A DNA stretch of 64,000 bases from Clostridia bacterium (GCA_900767025.1 CAAFXS010000011.1:1-64000); one strand, 5' to 3'. Positions 6,260 through 14,548 are shown, counted from the stretch's first letter. The notes: generated by a model from the letters alone, not told the origin. Made by a program: numbers and translations.

Positions 6260-8494
6260 TTATTTCTTTGGCTTTTTAACCTTGTTGAGCATTGCGTTAA
6301 TCTGTAAAATCTGCTCTTTTGAGAATTTTCCGCCCATCATCATAATGGCTCTTTTAACGCTGAAGCCCTTGGCAAGCTCAATCATGGTTTTGTTAATATT
6401 GATGCCCATAATATCGGCTTTTTTCTTTTTACCGCCCTTAGCCTTTTTGTCAGCTCCGTCATCGGAGGTCAGTGCCTTTTTGATGATTAGAAACATTCTT
6501 ACGGCGGCAATTTTGCCACGGAAGGTTGAAAGAATATCACCGATGGTATCGTTAACCGAATAGTATCCCGGAGGGGTGTTAATCTCAAACCAGTTGATAA
6601 CGGCGCCTTCCTCCTTCATCCTGTAAGCCTCGTTGAAGGTGTCAACCTTTTTGATTTTGCTTTCGTCGGTAAGGTCGCCTGCTTTTGCGGTGATAACTGT
6701 TTCACCCTGATTCTTAACCTCAAAGTAGAAGAACGGATACTTTCCTTTCTGCTGCTTGCCGATGCTTTCGCCGTTGACAAAAAGCTCAACCTCATCCTGA
6801 TTTGAGTAAACCGTAACCTTTGTTACATCCTCAACTCTGTCAACATATCTCTTGCCGCAAATATGAAGCACGGGCTTATGGCTGAGCCAAGCCTGGTAAG
6901 CATAAAAGCTGTCCTTTTTGTATTTTCTGTCAAAGGTGATAAGACCCTTGTGGTTAAGTCCGTTTTCACCGCCCTCGGCTCTGGCGTCTGCCGCAAAATC
7001 AAACATATTCCAAACATGAGTTGCCCACAGATAAGGTCTGTCCATAATCTGCTTAATCATTTCCTCGTGGTAATATGCCTGGTATTCCTCGGTGTAGTCG
7101 CCCTGCTCGGGTTCAGAGGTGTGCCAGTTCAAAGCCTCACAGCCGTATTCACTTAAGCCGATTGCTTTCTTTGGATATTTTTTGCGGAAATCATCGAACC
7201 AGGGACCGTACATATGCACATTACCGCCGTACCAGCCGAAATAGTGGTTGTAGGACAAAATATCGGAAATGTGTGCATAGGGGTCGTCGGGATTGCACAT
7301 TGTAACAACCGCAACGGTTGTAGGCCTTGTTTTGTCAAGGCTGTGTGCAAGGTCGTTGAGTATCTTGTGATTTTCCACAAGGCTTTCATTGGAGCCGTTC
7401 ATACTGATTTCATTGGAAAGACCCCAGGTAACTATCGACGGGTGATTGTAGCACTGGCAGATAAGCTCTGTCATCTGGCTCTTGGTGTTTTTAAGACCGC
7501 CGGGCATATGCTTTGAAATATAAGGAATTTCCGCCCAGATTACAAGGCCCTTTTCATCGCACAGGTCATAGAAATATTGGTCGTGCTGATAATGGGCAAG
7601 ACGGATTGTGTTAGCACCCATTTCACAGATAAGCTCAATATCCTCCCTGTGATGCTCGGGCAAAAGTGCGTTGCCTATTACGGGTCTGTCCTGATGCCTT
7701 GATACACCTCTCAGGGGATATTCTCTGCCGTTAAGGATAAAGCCTTTCTGCGGGTCCATTTCAAAGCTTCTGCAACCGAAGCGTGTTGATATTTCATCAA
7801 CAGCCTCGCCGTCGGCAATCAGTGTTGCTTTTGCAGTGTAGAGATGCGGGTCAACAGTTCCGTCCCACAAATGAGCGTTTTCAATAACCGTTACTGCAGT
7901 TGGATTTTTGCCCTGGGCAGTGAGCCTTGCAACCTCTTCCTTTTCGTCGCAAACGGTAAATTCAACCTTGCCGTTGCAAAATGCCTGAAGAGTTACCTCA
8001 CAGTTAGCACCCTTCATCACAGGTGTAACCATAATTCCCGGTGCACCGTGATAGTCTAAATCAAAGTGATTTTTGTTAACTCCGATGAGATATACATCAC
8101 GGTAAATACCGCCGTAAAAGGTAAAGTCGGCAACCTGGGGATAAACAGTCTCATTAGGTGAATTGTCTGCCTCAACCTTCAGCTCGTTATCATCTTTAAT
8201 GTTTTCAAGCTTAGCTCTGAAGGTGGAGTATCCGCCGTGGTGAACAGCTATTTCTGCACCGTTAAACCATACCTTTGCGCTTGAGTTAACGCCGTTAAAC
8301 TGAACATAAACCTCATCACCCTCAGGCATATCAGCCCCTGAAATGTGCTTTGTATAGGTGCAGGCGCCTCTGTAATAATCGTTACCGCCGTCCTGACCGT
8401 CGGTTCCGTTCCAGGTGTGAGGCAGATTAACTGCTTCCTCTTTGCCTTCCTTAACAAATTTCCAGTCTTCGTTAATGCTTTTAATATTTCTCAA
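6260..8494 (-). CDS. GH2 beta-galactosidase-like glycosidase with basic C-terminal tail
   Basis: This 744-residue cytoplasmic enzyme has a sugar-binding domain (about 1-160), an immunoglobulin-like domain (to about 260) and a TIM barrel. RGVSRHQDRP opens the barrel, the acid/base Glu lies in GLSNEI and the nucleophile Glu in GLSEYG. An NHKG stretch near the barrel end resembles the NxKG of beta-glucuronidases but is also common in GH2 beta-galactosidases, so the substrate stays open. After a C-terminal immunoglobulin-like domain there is an unusual tail of about 100 residues with a lysine-rich block (KGGKKKKAD) and amphipathic helices. The start is TTG, eight to nine bases after AGGAGG; no in-frame ATG fits. 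It is the second gene after the GPH symporter. Confidence 0.88.
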   Translation of the reverse strand: MRNIKSINEDWKFVKEGKEEAVNLPHTWNGTDGQDGGNDYYRGACTYTKHISGADMPEGDEVYVQFNGVNSSAKVWFNGAEIAVHHGGYSTFRAKLENIKDDNELKVEADNSPNETVYPQVADFTFYGGIYRDVYLIGVNKNHFDLDYHGAPGIMVTPVMKGANCEVTLQAFCNGKVEFTVCDEKEEVARLTAQGKNPTAVTVIENAHLWDGTVDPHLYTAKATLIADGEAVDEISTRFGCRSFEMDPQKGFILNGREYPLRGVSRHQDRPVIGNALLPEHHREDIELICEMGANTIRLAHYQHDQYFYDLCDEKGLVIWAEIPYISKHMPGGLKNTKSQMTELICQCYNHPSIVTWGLSNEISMNGSNESLVENHKILNDLAHSLDKTRPTTVAVVTMCNPDDPYAHISDILSYNHYFGWYGGNVHMYGPWFDDFRKKYPKKAIGLSEYGCEALNWHTSEPEQGDYTEEYQAYYHEEMIKQIMDRPYLWATHVWNMFDFAADARAEGGENGLNHKGLITFDRKYKKDSFYAYQAWLSHKPVLHICGKRYVDRVEDVTKVTVYSNQDEVELFVNGESIGKQQKGKYPFFYFEVKNQGETVITAKAGDLTDESKIKKVDTFNEAYRMKEEGAVINWFEINTPPGYYSVNDTIGDILSTFRGKIAAVRMFLIIKKALTSDDGADKKAKGGKKKKADIMGININKTMIELAKGFSVKRAIMMMGGKFSKEQILQINAMLNKVKKPKK

Positions 8495-8529
8495 TTGTCA
8501 TTCCTCCTAAAGCCAAATAGTATTGCAGT

Positions 8530-9891
8530 TTATTTTTCGGCATTGTTAAATTCCTGCTCCTGCTTGAAACCGATATTGTAGATAAATTTCATTGAAATAA
8601 CCATTATTGCAAGACCGATTACCAAAAGAATTATATAAAGGTTCTTTATATTGCTTGCAACCTGGGCAGTCTGAACAGTTGAGCTTTCGATATATCCAAC
8701 TGCGCTGAGAGCAAGTGCAACAACTGCGGAGCCGATACCCTGGGCAAGCTTACGGAAGAAGGAGTACAGAGCGTAAAGAGAGCCTTCCTCGCGGATACCC
8801 TTTTTCCTGTAGCTATCCTCAATACAGTCGGCAACGATTGCCCATACGATAATCTGGAATACACAGCAGCCTGTGTTAACAATCATAAGACCTATAACAT
8901 AAATCAGTATGCCCTTTGAGTCCGGAGTGATGGGCAGGAACAGCATTGCAAGTCCTGCAATAACGCTGACAAGTCCCGAAACACAGATTAATTTTTTCTT
9001 GCCTATTTTTGCAACAATGCTTGACGCAAACGGCATAAAAGCAACAAGCGGAAGGTATGATGCAATCATAGCCAGGGTGGCTTTACCTGCGTCATTAAAA
9101 TAGAACTGGAAAACAAGATTGTTAACGGACATTGAGGAGTTGTAGAAAATTACAACTGCAATGGTAGCAATGGTAATACCTAACATAGCACGGTTGGTAA
9201 AGAAGGATTTTACGGTGGCAAGATAGCTGACCTTTTCAACCTTATCCTCTCTCTGTACTCTTTCCGTAACCATTTTACGCATTGCATAAAATACGATAAA
9301 TGCCGCAACGGAAAATACGATTGATACAACAAACAGTCTGTTTGCGGAAAGAACATTGTTGTCATAAACGATTTTCGGCAAAATCATAACAAGCACTGCC
9401 GGCAGAGAAGCACCGATGCTTCTGAAGGTTGAAAGCGTTGTGCGTTGCTTCGGATCCTCGGTAATTACCGAATGAAGCGAGCCGTAGGGCACATTAATCA
9501 TTGTGTATGCAACGGACCATAAGCAATAGGACAACAGGCACCAGATGATTTTACCTGACTGTGAAAAACCGGTAACAGGTGTAAAAATCATAATCGAAAA
9601 TACTACAAAGCCCACGGAGCCTATTGCAATCCAAGGCATAAATTTGCTTTTTTTGCTTATTCTTTTGCGGTCAACCAAGCCGCCTATAAGCACATCGTTG
9701 ATAGCGTCCCATACCTTTGATACAATGATAATCCACGCCCAGTTAGCAGCACTGAGGCCGATACACTGGGTGTAAAACAGATACATATATGACGAAACAA
9801 GCTGGAATGAAAAATTACATCCCATATCGCCGAATGCGTATCCGATTTTATCACGCATACCGAAGGGCCTGGGTGAATTGTTGTTTTGCAT
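8530..9891 (-). CDS. GPH-family sugar:cation symporter (MelB-like)
   Basis: This 453-residue protein has about 12 membrane segments. The opening GMRDKIGYAFGDMGCNF and the following KVWDAINDVLIGGLVDR phrase are signatures of glycoside-pentoside-hexuronide symporters, which import di- and oligosaccharides with Na+ or H+. It is co-transcribed with the downstream GH2 enzyme (35-base gap), so it probably imports that enzyme's beta-linked substrate. It is the first gene after a promoter overlapped by inverted repeats. Confidence 0.92.
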   Translation of the reverse strand: MQNNNSPRPFGMRDKIGYAFGDMGCNFSFQLVSSYMYLFYTQCIGLSAANWAWIIIVSKVWDAINDVLIGGLVDRKRISKKSKFMPWIAIGSVGFVVFSIMIFTPVTGFSQSGKIIWCLLSYCLWSVAYTMINVPYGSLHSVITEDPKQRTTLSTFRSIGASLPAVLVMILPKIVYDNNVLSANRLFVVSIVFSVAAFIVFYAMRKMVTERVQREDKVEKVSYLATVKSFFTNRAMLGITIATIAVVIFYNSSMSVNNLVFQFYFNDAGKATLAMIASYLPLVAFMPFASSIVAKIGKKKLICVSGLVSVIAGLAMLFLPITPDSKGILIYVIGLMIVNTGCCVFQIIVWAIVADCIEDSYRKKGIREEGSLYALYSFFRKLAQGIGSAVVALALSAVGYIESSTVQTAQVASNIKNLYIILLVIGLAIMVISMKFIYNIGFKQEQEFNNAEK

Positions 9892-9911
9892 AAGTTTTCC
9901 CCCTTAGATTT

Positions 9912-9940
9912 TACAATATATAAATTGTATTAGATACAAG
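9912..9940. promoter_or_regulatory. Overlapping palindromes: likely operator of the GPH-GH2 operon
   Basis: Half sites TACAAT (9912-9917) and ATTGTA (9924-9929) form a perfect inverted repeat. ATTGTA also pairs with TACAAG (9935-9940), giving three alternating half sites. They cover the predicted transcription start of the minus-strand operon, as expected for a repressor site. The regulator is not adjacent and is unknown. Confidence 0.5.
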
Positions 9941-9943
9941 CTA

Positions 9944-9972
9944 ATTATACATGATATTTTATACACTTTCAA
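9944..9972 (-). promoter_or_regulatory. Promoter of the GPH-GH2 operon
   Basis: On the minus strand TTGAAA (complement of 9967-9972) and TATAAT (complement of 9944-9949) are 17 bases apart. Transcription would start near 9937, inside the palindromes. Confidence 0.7.
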
Positions 9973-10022
9973 CAAAAAAACGGATTTTCAAATATTTGGA
10001 TAGATTTTGTCGGTTTTCTCTG

Positions 10023-10050
10023 TTGATTTTTTTCTGCGGTGTGATATACT
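10023..10050 (+). promoter_or_regulatory. Promoter of the sufC-sufB pair
   Basis: TTGATT (10023-10028) and TATACT (10045-10050) have a 16-base spacer, about 50 bases before the SufC start. No iron-sulfur regulator site was recognised. Confidence 0.5.
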
Positions 10051-10102
10051 AATTTCGGAAAAATTTGTAATATTATTTGTTAAATTAAAGAGAGGTATTT
10101 GG

Positions 10103-10837
10103 ATGCTTGAATTAAAGGATGTGACCTTTGCCGTTGAGGAAAACGGAAAGGAAAAAGTCATTATCGACAATTTGAATTACAGCATTGAGGATAATAAATT
10201 TACTGTTATAACAGGTCCCAACGGCGGCGGCAAGTCAACTCTTGCAAAGCTTATTGTAGGTATCGAAAAGCCCACATCGGGAAAAATCCTTTATAATGGT
10301 GAGGATATTACCGATTTAAGTATTACCGACAGGGCAAAAATGGGTATCAGCTATGCTTTTCAGCAGCCTGTTAGGTTTAAGGGAATAAAGGTTATTGATT
10401 TAATCCGTCTGGCAGCAGGTGAGAACCTGTCTGTGGCAGGAGCCTGCGAGTATCTTTCCGAGGTGGGACTCTGTGCAAGGGATTATATTAACCGCGATGT
10501 TGACGCAAGCCTTTCCGGCGGTGAGCTTAAAAGAATAGAGATTGCAGGTGTTATTGCAAGAAAAACTCCTCTTGCCGTTTTTGATGAGCCGGAGGCAGGC
10601 ATTGACCTTTGGAGCTTTCATAATCTTATTAAGGTGTTTGAAAAAATGCAGTCAAAGGAAAGCAATACAATAATTATTATTTCCCATCAGGAAAGGATTT
10701 TAAAAATTGCCGATGAAATTCTTGTACTTGCAGGCGGTAAGGTCAAGGCAAGCGGCAGCAGGAAGGAACTGCTGGGTGAGGTGCTTAAGGGAACCGAGGG
10801 CTGCAGATTTTATTCAGAGCAGGAGTGTGAGCAGTAA
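10103..10837 (+). CDS. sufC: SufC/SmsC-type Fe-S assembly ATPase
   Basis: This 244-residue ABC ATPase carries Walker A GPNGGGKST (38-46), a Q-loop AFQQP, the signature LSGGELKR and Walker B VFDEPEAGIDLWSF, all in the SufC style. It powers the SufB-like scaffold during iron-sulfur cluster assembly in the cytoplasm. The longer open frame from 10007 has no ribosome binding site; ATG at 10103 follows AGAGG by seven to eight bases. Its TAA overlaps the next ATG by one base. No SufS, SufU, SufE or SufD is adjacent, matching the two-gene minimal SUF-like (SMS) arrangement of many anaerobes. Confidence 0.9.
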   Translation: MLELKDVTFAVEENGKEKVIIDNLNYSIEDNKFTVITGPNGGGKSTLAKLIVGIEKPTSGKILYNGEDITDLSITDRAKMGISYAFQQPVRFKGIKVIDLIRLAAGENLSVAGACEYLSEVGLCARDYINRDVDASLSGGELKRIEIAGVIARKTPLAVFDEPEAGIDLWSFHNLIKVFEKMQSKESNTIIIISHQERILKIADEILVLAGGKVKASGSRKELLGEVLKGTEGCRFYSEQECEQ

Positions 10838-11754
10838 TGGATTCAATACAGAAAATTTTGCTTGAGCAGATTGCCGATTTGCACGGTGTTCCCGAGGGTG
10901 CTTATAACATCAGGGCAAACGGTGCTTCCGCAGGCAGAAACACAACAGCTAATATAGATATTGTTACTAAAGAGGATAAGCCGGGTATAGATATAATTGT
11001 TAAGCCGGGTACAAAAAACGAAAGTGTGCATATCCCCGTTATCATCAGCCAAAGCGGACTGGAGGAGGATGTGTATAACGATTTTTATATCGGTGACGAT
11101 GCCGATGTGGTTATTGTTGCCGGCTGCGGTATTCATAACGCAGGGGATAAGCTTTCACAGCACGACGGTATTCATACCTTTCATATAGGCAAAAATGCCA
11201 AGGTTAAGTATGTGGAAAAGCATTACGGCTCCGGCGACGGCAAGGGCGGAAGAATTATGAATCCCCAAACCGTTGCCTATATTGAAGACGGCGGAAATCT
11301 TGATATGGAAACCGTACAGATTAAGGGTATCGACAGTACTAACAGACTCACAAAGGCAAAGCTTGGCGCCGATGCAAAAATTACCGTTACCGAAAAGCTG
11401 ATGACCCACGGAAATCAAATTGCAACCACCTGCTTTGAGGTGGATTTGGACGGCGAAAATTCCAGTGCCAATGTAATTTCCCGTTCTGTTGCCAAGGATA
11501 ATTCAAAGCAGACATTTCTTTCAAAAATCAACGGCAACAACAAATGCACGGGTCATTCCGAGTGCGACGCTATCATTATGGGCAATGCGGTAATCAGCGC
11601 AATACCGGAGATTACAGCCAATGATTTGGATGCTGCGCTCATACACGAGGCGGCAATCGGAAAAATAGCCGGTGAGCAGATTATCAAGCTTATGACTCTG
11701 GGACTTACTGCCGAAGAGGCAGAGGAACAGATAGTTAACGGATTTTTGAAATAA
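10837..11754 (+). CDS. Short SufB/SufD-like Fe-S scaffold (SmsB type)
   Basis: This 305-residue protein has the beta-helix region of the SufBD family and the late motif HSECDAII followed by a stretch ending ALIHEAAIGKI, typical of the SufB/D C-terminus. It is much shorter than the roughly 470 residues of E. coli SufB and lacks that protein's long N-terminal part. A cysteine in VAGCGIHNAG (about residue 92) and the ECD cysteine are candidate ligands. It is translationally coupled to sufC (one-base overlap) and, with it, forms a minimal scaffold pair. A sulfur donor must be encoded elsewhere or be free sulfide. Confidence 0.87.
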   Translation: MDSIQKILLEQIADLHGVPEGAYNIRANGASAGRNTTANIDIVTKEDKPGIDIIVKPGTKNESVHIPVIISQSGLEEDVYNDFYIGDDADVVIVAGCGIHNAGDKLSQHDGIHTFHIGKNAKVKYVEKHYGSGDGKGGRIMNPQTVAYIEDGGNLDMETVQIKGIDSTNRLTKAKLGADAKITVTEKLMTHGNQIATTCFEVDLDGENSSANVISRSVAKDNSKQTFLSKINGNNKCTGHSECDAIIMGNAVISAIPEITANDLDAALIHEAAIGKIAGEQIIKLMTLGLTAEEAEEQIVNGFLK

Positions 11755-11786
11755 TAGAAAAATTTTAAAAAATGTTTGTTTTTCTA

Positions 11787-11815
11787 TTGCATTTTGAAAA
11801 ACACTGTGCTATAAT
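11787..11815 (+). promoter_or_regulatory. Promoter of the structured RNA
   Basis: TTGCAT (11787-11792) and TATAAT (11810-11815) are 17 bases apart. Initiation would be near 11822, giving an RNA of about 177 bases up to the terminator. Confidence 0.75.
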
Positions 11816-11821
11816 CACAGT

Positions 11822-11998
11822 AGCTTACATCCGCTAGGGATTCCTGCTCAGTGGCTGAAGACATCGGGAGTCAATACGCTTTCTGTTTGACACTCTATGT
11901 AGTCCTGAATTAGGATTCTCTATGATATGTGGCTGTGTGAGAACAGACACGGCTTCATACCAGAAGAAATAAGGACCCTTCGGGGTCTTTATTTTTTT
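11822..11998 (+). ncRNA. Free-standing structured RNA, family unassigned
   Basis: The stretch between sufB and the ABC transporter has its own promoter and a strong terminator but no open frame with a ribosome binding site. It folds on paper as an irregular long hairpin in the first half: GATTCC near 11840 opposes GGATTC near 11913, and GAGTCAA near 11869 opposes TTGACACTC near 11887. A very good 15-pair stem with two mismatches then follows (11924-11938 with 11947-11961, loop GAGAACAG), and finally the terminator. Length and autonomy recall 6S RNA, but I find no closing stem between its ends. It is not a T-box (no GGTGG box) and not a recognisable riboswitch. The downstream transporter gene has its own promoter. 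Confidence 0.65.
11967..11998 (+). terminator. Strong UUCG-loop terminator of the structured RNA
   Basis: Arms 11967-11978 and 11983-11994 pair over 12 positions with one G-U, closing a TTCG tetraloop. Seven Ts follow at 11992-11998. Confidence 0.9.
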
Positions 11999-12009
11999 GT
12001 AGATTTGTA

Positions 12010-12038
12010 TTGATTTTTTATTTTAACTCTGTTATAAT
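12010..12038 (+). promoter_or_regulatory. Promoter of the amino-acid ABC transporter operon
   Basis: TTGATT (12010-12015) and TATAAT (12033-12038) are 17 bases apart. The leader to the ATG at 12112 is about 67 bases. Confidence 0.75.
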
Positions 12039-12111
12039 GTGCAGGTAACAATTTACCGTGGCAAAGTGCTAATGCATTATCACGGAAAATCAATTTGAAA
12101 GGAATATAATT

Positions 12112-12930
12112 ATGAAAAAAGTATTATCCGTTTTACTTGCGGCGCTTATGGCGTTTACCGTTATTGGAGCATTTGCAGGCTGTTCAAAGGATTCAGCCGA
12201 TTCCGACTTGGCGTACATAAAGGACAAGGGAACTCTTGTAATCGGTATGACCCTGTTTGCACCTATGGATTATTATGCAGACGAAAATGAAAAAGAGCTT
12301 ACAGGCTTTGAGGTTGAGTTCGGAAAGGCTGTTTGCGAAAAGCTCGGCGTTACACCTGAATTTCAGGTAATCAGCTGGGAGGCAAAGGAAAGCGAGCTTA
12401 ACGCAAAGAATATTGACTGTATCTGGAACGGACTTACAATCACTCCCGAAAGACTGGAGTCAATGTCTATTTCCGACGCATATATGGCAAATAAGCAGGT
12501 TCTTATCACAAAGGCTGAAAACGCCGATAAATTTGCTCAGGCAGGCTCTCTTGAGGGCAAGAGCGTTGTAGCCGAAAAGGAATCTGCAGGTGAAGAGGTT
12601 GTTACTGCCGACGAGTTCTTCAAGGGATGTAACTACACCGCTGTTGATTCAATGGCAAAGGCTATGATGGAGGTTAAGTCAGGTACTGCCGATGCGGCTG
12701 TTATTGACTATGTAACCGGTATCGGATCTCTCGGTGAGGGCACCGACTACGAAAATATCGTTATTGTTGAAAGCGCAAGCTTTGCGGATGAGGAATACGG
12801 CATTGCCTTCAGAAAGGACAGTGATGTTACCGCAGAGGTGAACAAGGCTGTTGACGAGCTTATTGCCGACGGCACATTGCAGAAAATTGCCGAAAAATAT
12901 AAGCTCGGCGAGCAGCTTATCGTTGACTAA
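12112..12930 (+). CDS. Amino-acid ABC transporter substrate-binding lipoprotein
   Basis: This 272-residue lipoprotein has a basic start, a hydrophobic signal and the lipobox AFAGC (Cys about residue 24). The mature part is a type-3 solute-binding domain with KGTLVIGMTLFAPMDYY, TGFEVEFGKAVCEKLGV and the late YGIAFRKDSD. The family delivers polar amino acids such as glutamine, glutamate, arginine or cystine to the permease. It is first in an operon with permease and ATPase; a partial terminator behind it probably sets a higher level for this component. Confidence 0.93.
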   Translation: MKKVLSVLLAALMAFTVIGAFAGCSKDSADSDLAYIKDKGTLVIGMTLFAPMDYYADENEKELTGFEVEFGKAVCEKLGVTPEFQVISWEAKESELNAKNIDCIWNGLTITPERLESMSISDAYMANKQVLITKAENADKFAQAGSLEGKSVVAEKESAGEEVVTADEFFKGCNYTAVDSMAKAMMEVKSGTADAAVIDYVTGIGSLGEGTDYENIVIVESASFADEEYGIAFRKDSDVTAEVNKAVDELIADGTLQKIAEKYKLGEQLIVD

Positions 12931-12962
12931 CGGCTTGAGCGGTAAGATAATTAAAATTTCAA

Positions 12963-12999
12963 TGACGGAAACACTCTTTTCGGGTGCTTCCGTCAATAG
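12963..12999 (+). terminator. Attenuating hairpin between binding protein and permease
   Basis: Perfect arms 12963-12970 and 12988-12995, extended inward by three more pairs, are followed only by a weak T-rich stretch. Partial termination would lower permease/ATPase expression relative to the binding protein. Confidence 0.6.
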
Positions 13000-13042
13000 T
13001 TTTGTATTTAACTTTAATGTGTATCTGTGAGAGGGGAATTTT

Positions 13043-13690
13043 ATGAGCGACTTTATATCGGTTAGCACAGAGCTTTTGAAGGGCTTTGGTGAAAATGTAA
13101 AGCTGTTTGGCTTAACGCTTTTGTTTTCACTGCCTTTGGGCCTTGTTGTTACCTTTTGCACTACATCAAAATTTAAGCCTCTTAAGCTGCTGGCAAAAAC
13201 ATTTGTATGGATTATCCGCGGAACTCCGCTGATGCTTCAGCTTTTCGTTGTTCTTTATGTTCCCGGCCTTTTGTTTAACACTCCTATTAAGGTCCGTTTT
13301 ACAGCCGCGCTTATTGCTTTTGTCATTAACTACGCCTGCTATTTCTCGGAAATATACCGCGGCGGAATAGAAAGCGTGCCTGTGGGTCAGTACGAGGCAG
13401 GTCAGGTGCTGGGTATGACAAAGAGTCAGATATTCTTTAAAATCGTGCTTATGCAGGTTGTTAAGAAAATTATTCCGCCAATGAGCAACGAAATAATAAC
13501 TCTTGTTAAGGATACCTCCCTTGCAAGAGTAATAGCTGTTTCCGAAATCATTATGGCGGCAGACAGATTTTCAGCAAGAGGAGTAATTTGGCCGTTATTC
13601 TATACCGGAGCATTTTTCTTAATTTTCAACGGACTTCTTACAATTATTTTCGGCAAAATCGAAAAGAAACTTGATTATTACAGAGGTTAA
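13043..13690 (+). CDS. Amino-acid ABC transporter permease (HisM/GlnP-like)
   Basis: This 215-residue membrane protein has about five helices. It carries the HisMQ-type phrases WIIRGTPLMLQLF and the EAA loop GQYEAGQVLGMTKSQIFFKIVLMQ, which docks on the ATPase. The ribosome binding site GAGAGGGG precedes ATG. As a single permease it would work as a homodimer. The ATPase gene follows after four bases. Confidence 0.93.
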   Translation: MSDFISVSTELLKGFGENVKLFGLTLLFSLPLGLVVTFCTTSKFKPLKLLAKTFVWIIRGTPLMLQLFVVLYVPGLLFNTPIKVRFTAALIAFVINYACYFSEIYRGGIESVPVGQYEAGQVLGMTKSQIFFKIVLMQVVKKIIPPMSNEIITLVKDTSLARVIAVSEIIMAADRFSARGVIWPLFYTGAFFLIFNGLLTIIFGKIEKKLDYYRG

Positions 13691-13694
13691 AGCT

Positions 13695-14504
13695 ATGTCA
13701 ATTTTGGAAGTAAAGAATATTCATAAAAGCTTCGGTAATACCGAGGTGCTTAAGGGTATAGATTTTTCCCTTGACGCAGGCGATGTTCTTGTAATTATCG
13801 GCTCGTCGGGCTCGGGCAAAACAACGCTTTTGCGATGCCTTAATTTTCTTGAAACACCTGACAGCGGCAGTATAACCGTAAACGGTGAAAAGCTCATTGA
13901 CGGCCACGATAAAAGCACATTAAGCGAAAAGGAAATCAGAAGAAACAGGCTGCATTTCGGTCTTGTTTTTCAGCAGTTTAACCTATTTCCGCAATATTCC
14001 GTTATCAAGAATTTAACCCTTGCACCGGAGCTTGCCCTTAAGGAAGAAATATCCGCCATGAAAAAGGCAAAGCAGGAAATTCCCAAGGATTATAAGCAAA
14101 ACAGAATCAGGGAAATTCAGTCAACTGCCGACGCACTGCTTGAAAGAGTGGGCCTTACCGAGAAGGCACAGGCTTATCCCTGCGAGCTTTCGGGCGGTCA
14201 GCAGCAGCGAGTAGCCATTGCAAGAGCGCTTGCTATGCATCCGGATATTTTGTGCTTTGATGAGCCTACCTCTGCTCTTGATCCGGAGCTTACCGGCGAG
14301 GTGCTTAATGTTATCCGCAATCTTAAAACAGGCAACAGCACAATGATTGTTGTTACTCACGAAATGGAATTTGCAAGGAATGTTGCCGACAAGGTTATAT
14401 TTATGGCAAACGGAATTATTGAGGAGCAGGGAACACCTGAAGAGGTTTTCGGCAATCCCAAAAGCGAAATCCTTAAATCCTTTCTCAGCAAAGCACTTGA
14501 CTGA
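13695..14504 (+). CDS. Amino-acid ABC transporter ATP-binding protein (GlnQ-like)
   Basis: Walker A GSSGSGKTT, Q-loop VFQQFNLFPQYSV, signature LSGGQQQR, Walker B LCFDEPTSALDPEL and the H-loop VTHEM are all present. At 269 residues it is about 25 longer than typical GlnQ/HisP. The extra is a lysine-rich insertion (around EISAMKKAKQEIPKDYKQN) between Q-loop and signature, in the helical subdomain. ATG at 13695 follows AGAGG; the longer frame from 13671 overlaps the permease without a ribosome binding site. It ends at a strong terminator. Confidence 0.92.
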   Translation: MSILEVKNIHKSFGNTEVLKGIDFSLDAGDVLVIIGSSGSGKTTLLRCLNFLETPDSGSITVNGEKLIDGHDKSTLSEKEIRRNRLHFGLVFQQFNLFPQYSVIKNLTLAPELALKEEISAMKKAKQEIPKDYKQNRIREIQSTADALLERVGLTEKAQAYPCELSGGQQQRVAIARALAMHPDILCFDEPTSALDPELTGEVLNVIRNLKTGNSTMIVVTHEMEFARNVADKVIFMANGIIEEQGTPEEVFGNPKSEILKSFLSKALD

Positions 14505-14518
14505 TTTGAAAACAACTG

Positions 14519-14546
14519 ACCGACTTGCTTGGCAGGTCGGTTTTTT
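14519..14546 (+). terminator. Intrinsic terminator of the ABC transporter operon
   Basis: Ten-base arms 14519-14528 and 14532-14541 (one G-U) with a three-base loop are followed directly by a run of Ts. Confidence 0.88.
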
Positions 14547-14548
14547 GT

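Noticed and set aside
6260..8494. Beta-glucuronidase call for the GH2 gene
   Set aside because: An NHKG stretch is present, but this pattern also occurs in GH2 beta-galactosidases and other glucuronidase marks are not clear; the call was kept general.
10007..10102. N-terminal extension of SufC
   Set aside because: The extension covers the promoter and lacks a ribosome binding site; the ABC domain begins at ATG 10103.
11822..11998. T-box or amino-acid riboswitch for the downstream transporter
   Set aside because: No T-box GGTGG motif or known riboswitch core is visible, the RNA ends at a strong terminator, and the transporter gene has its own promoter.
12679..13161. 160-residue minus-strand open frame across the binding protein and permease
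   Set aside because: It is antisense to two well-supported genes and includes the attenuator hairpin; no coding evidence.
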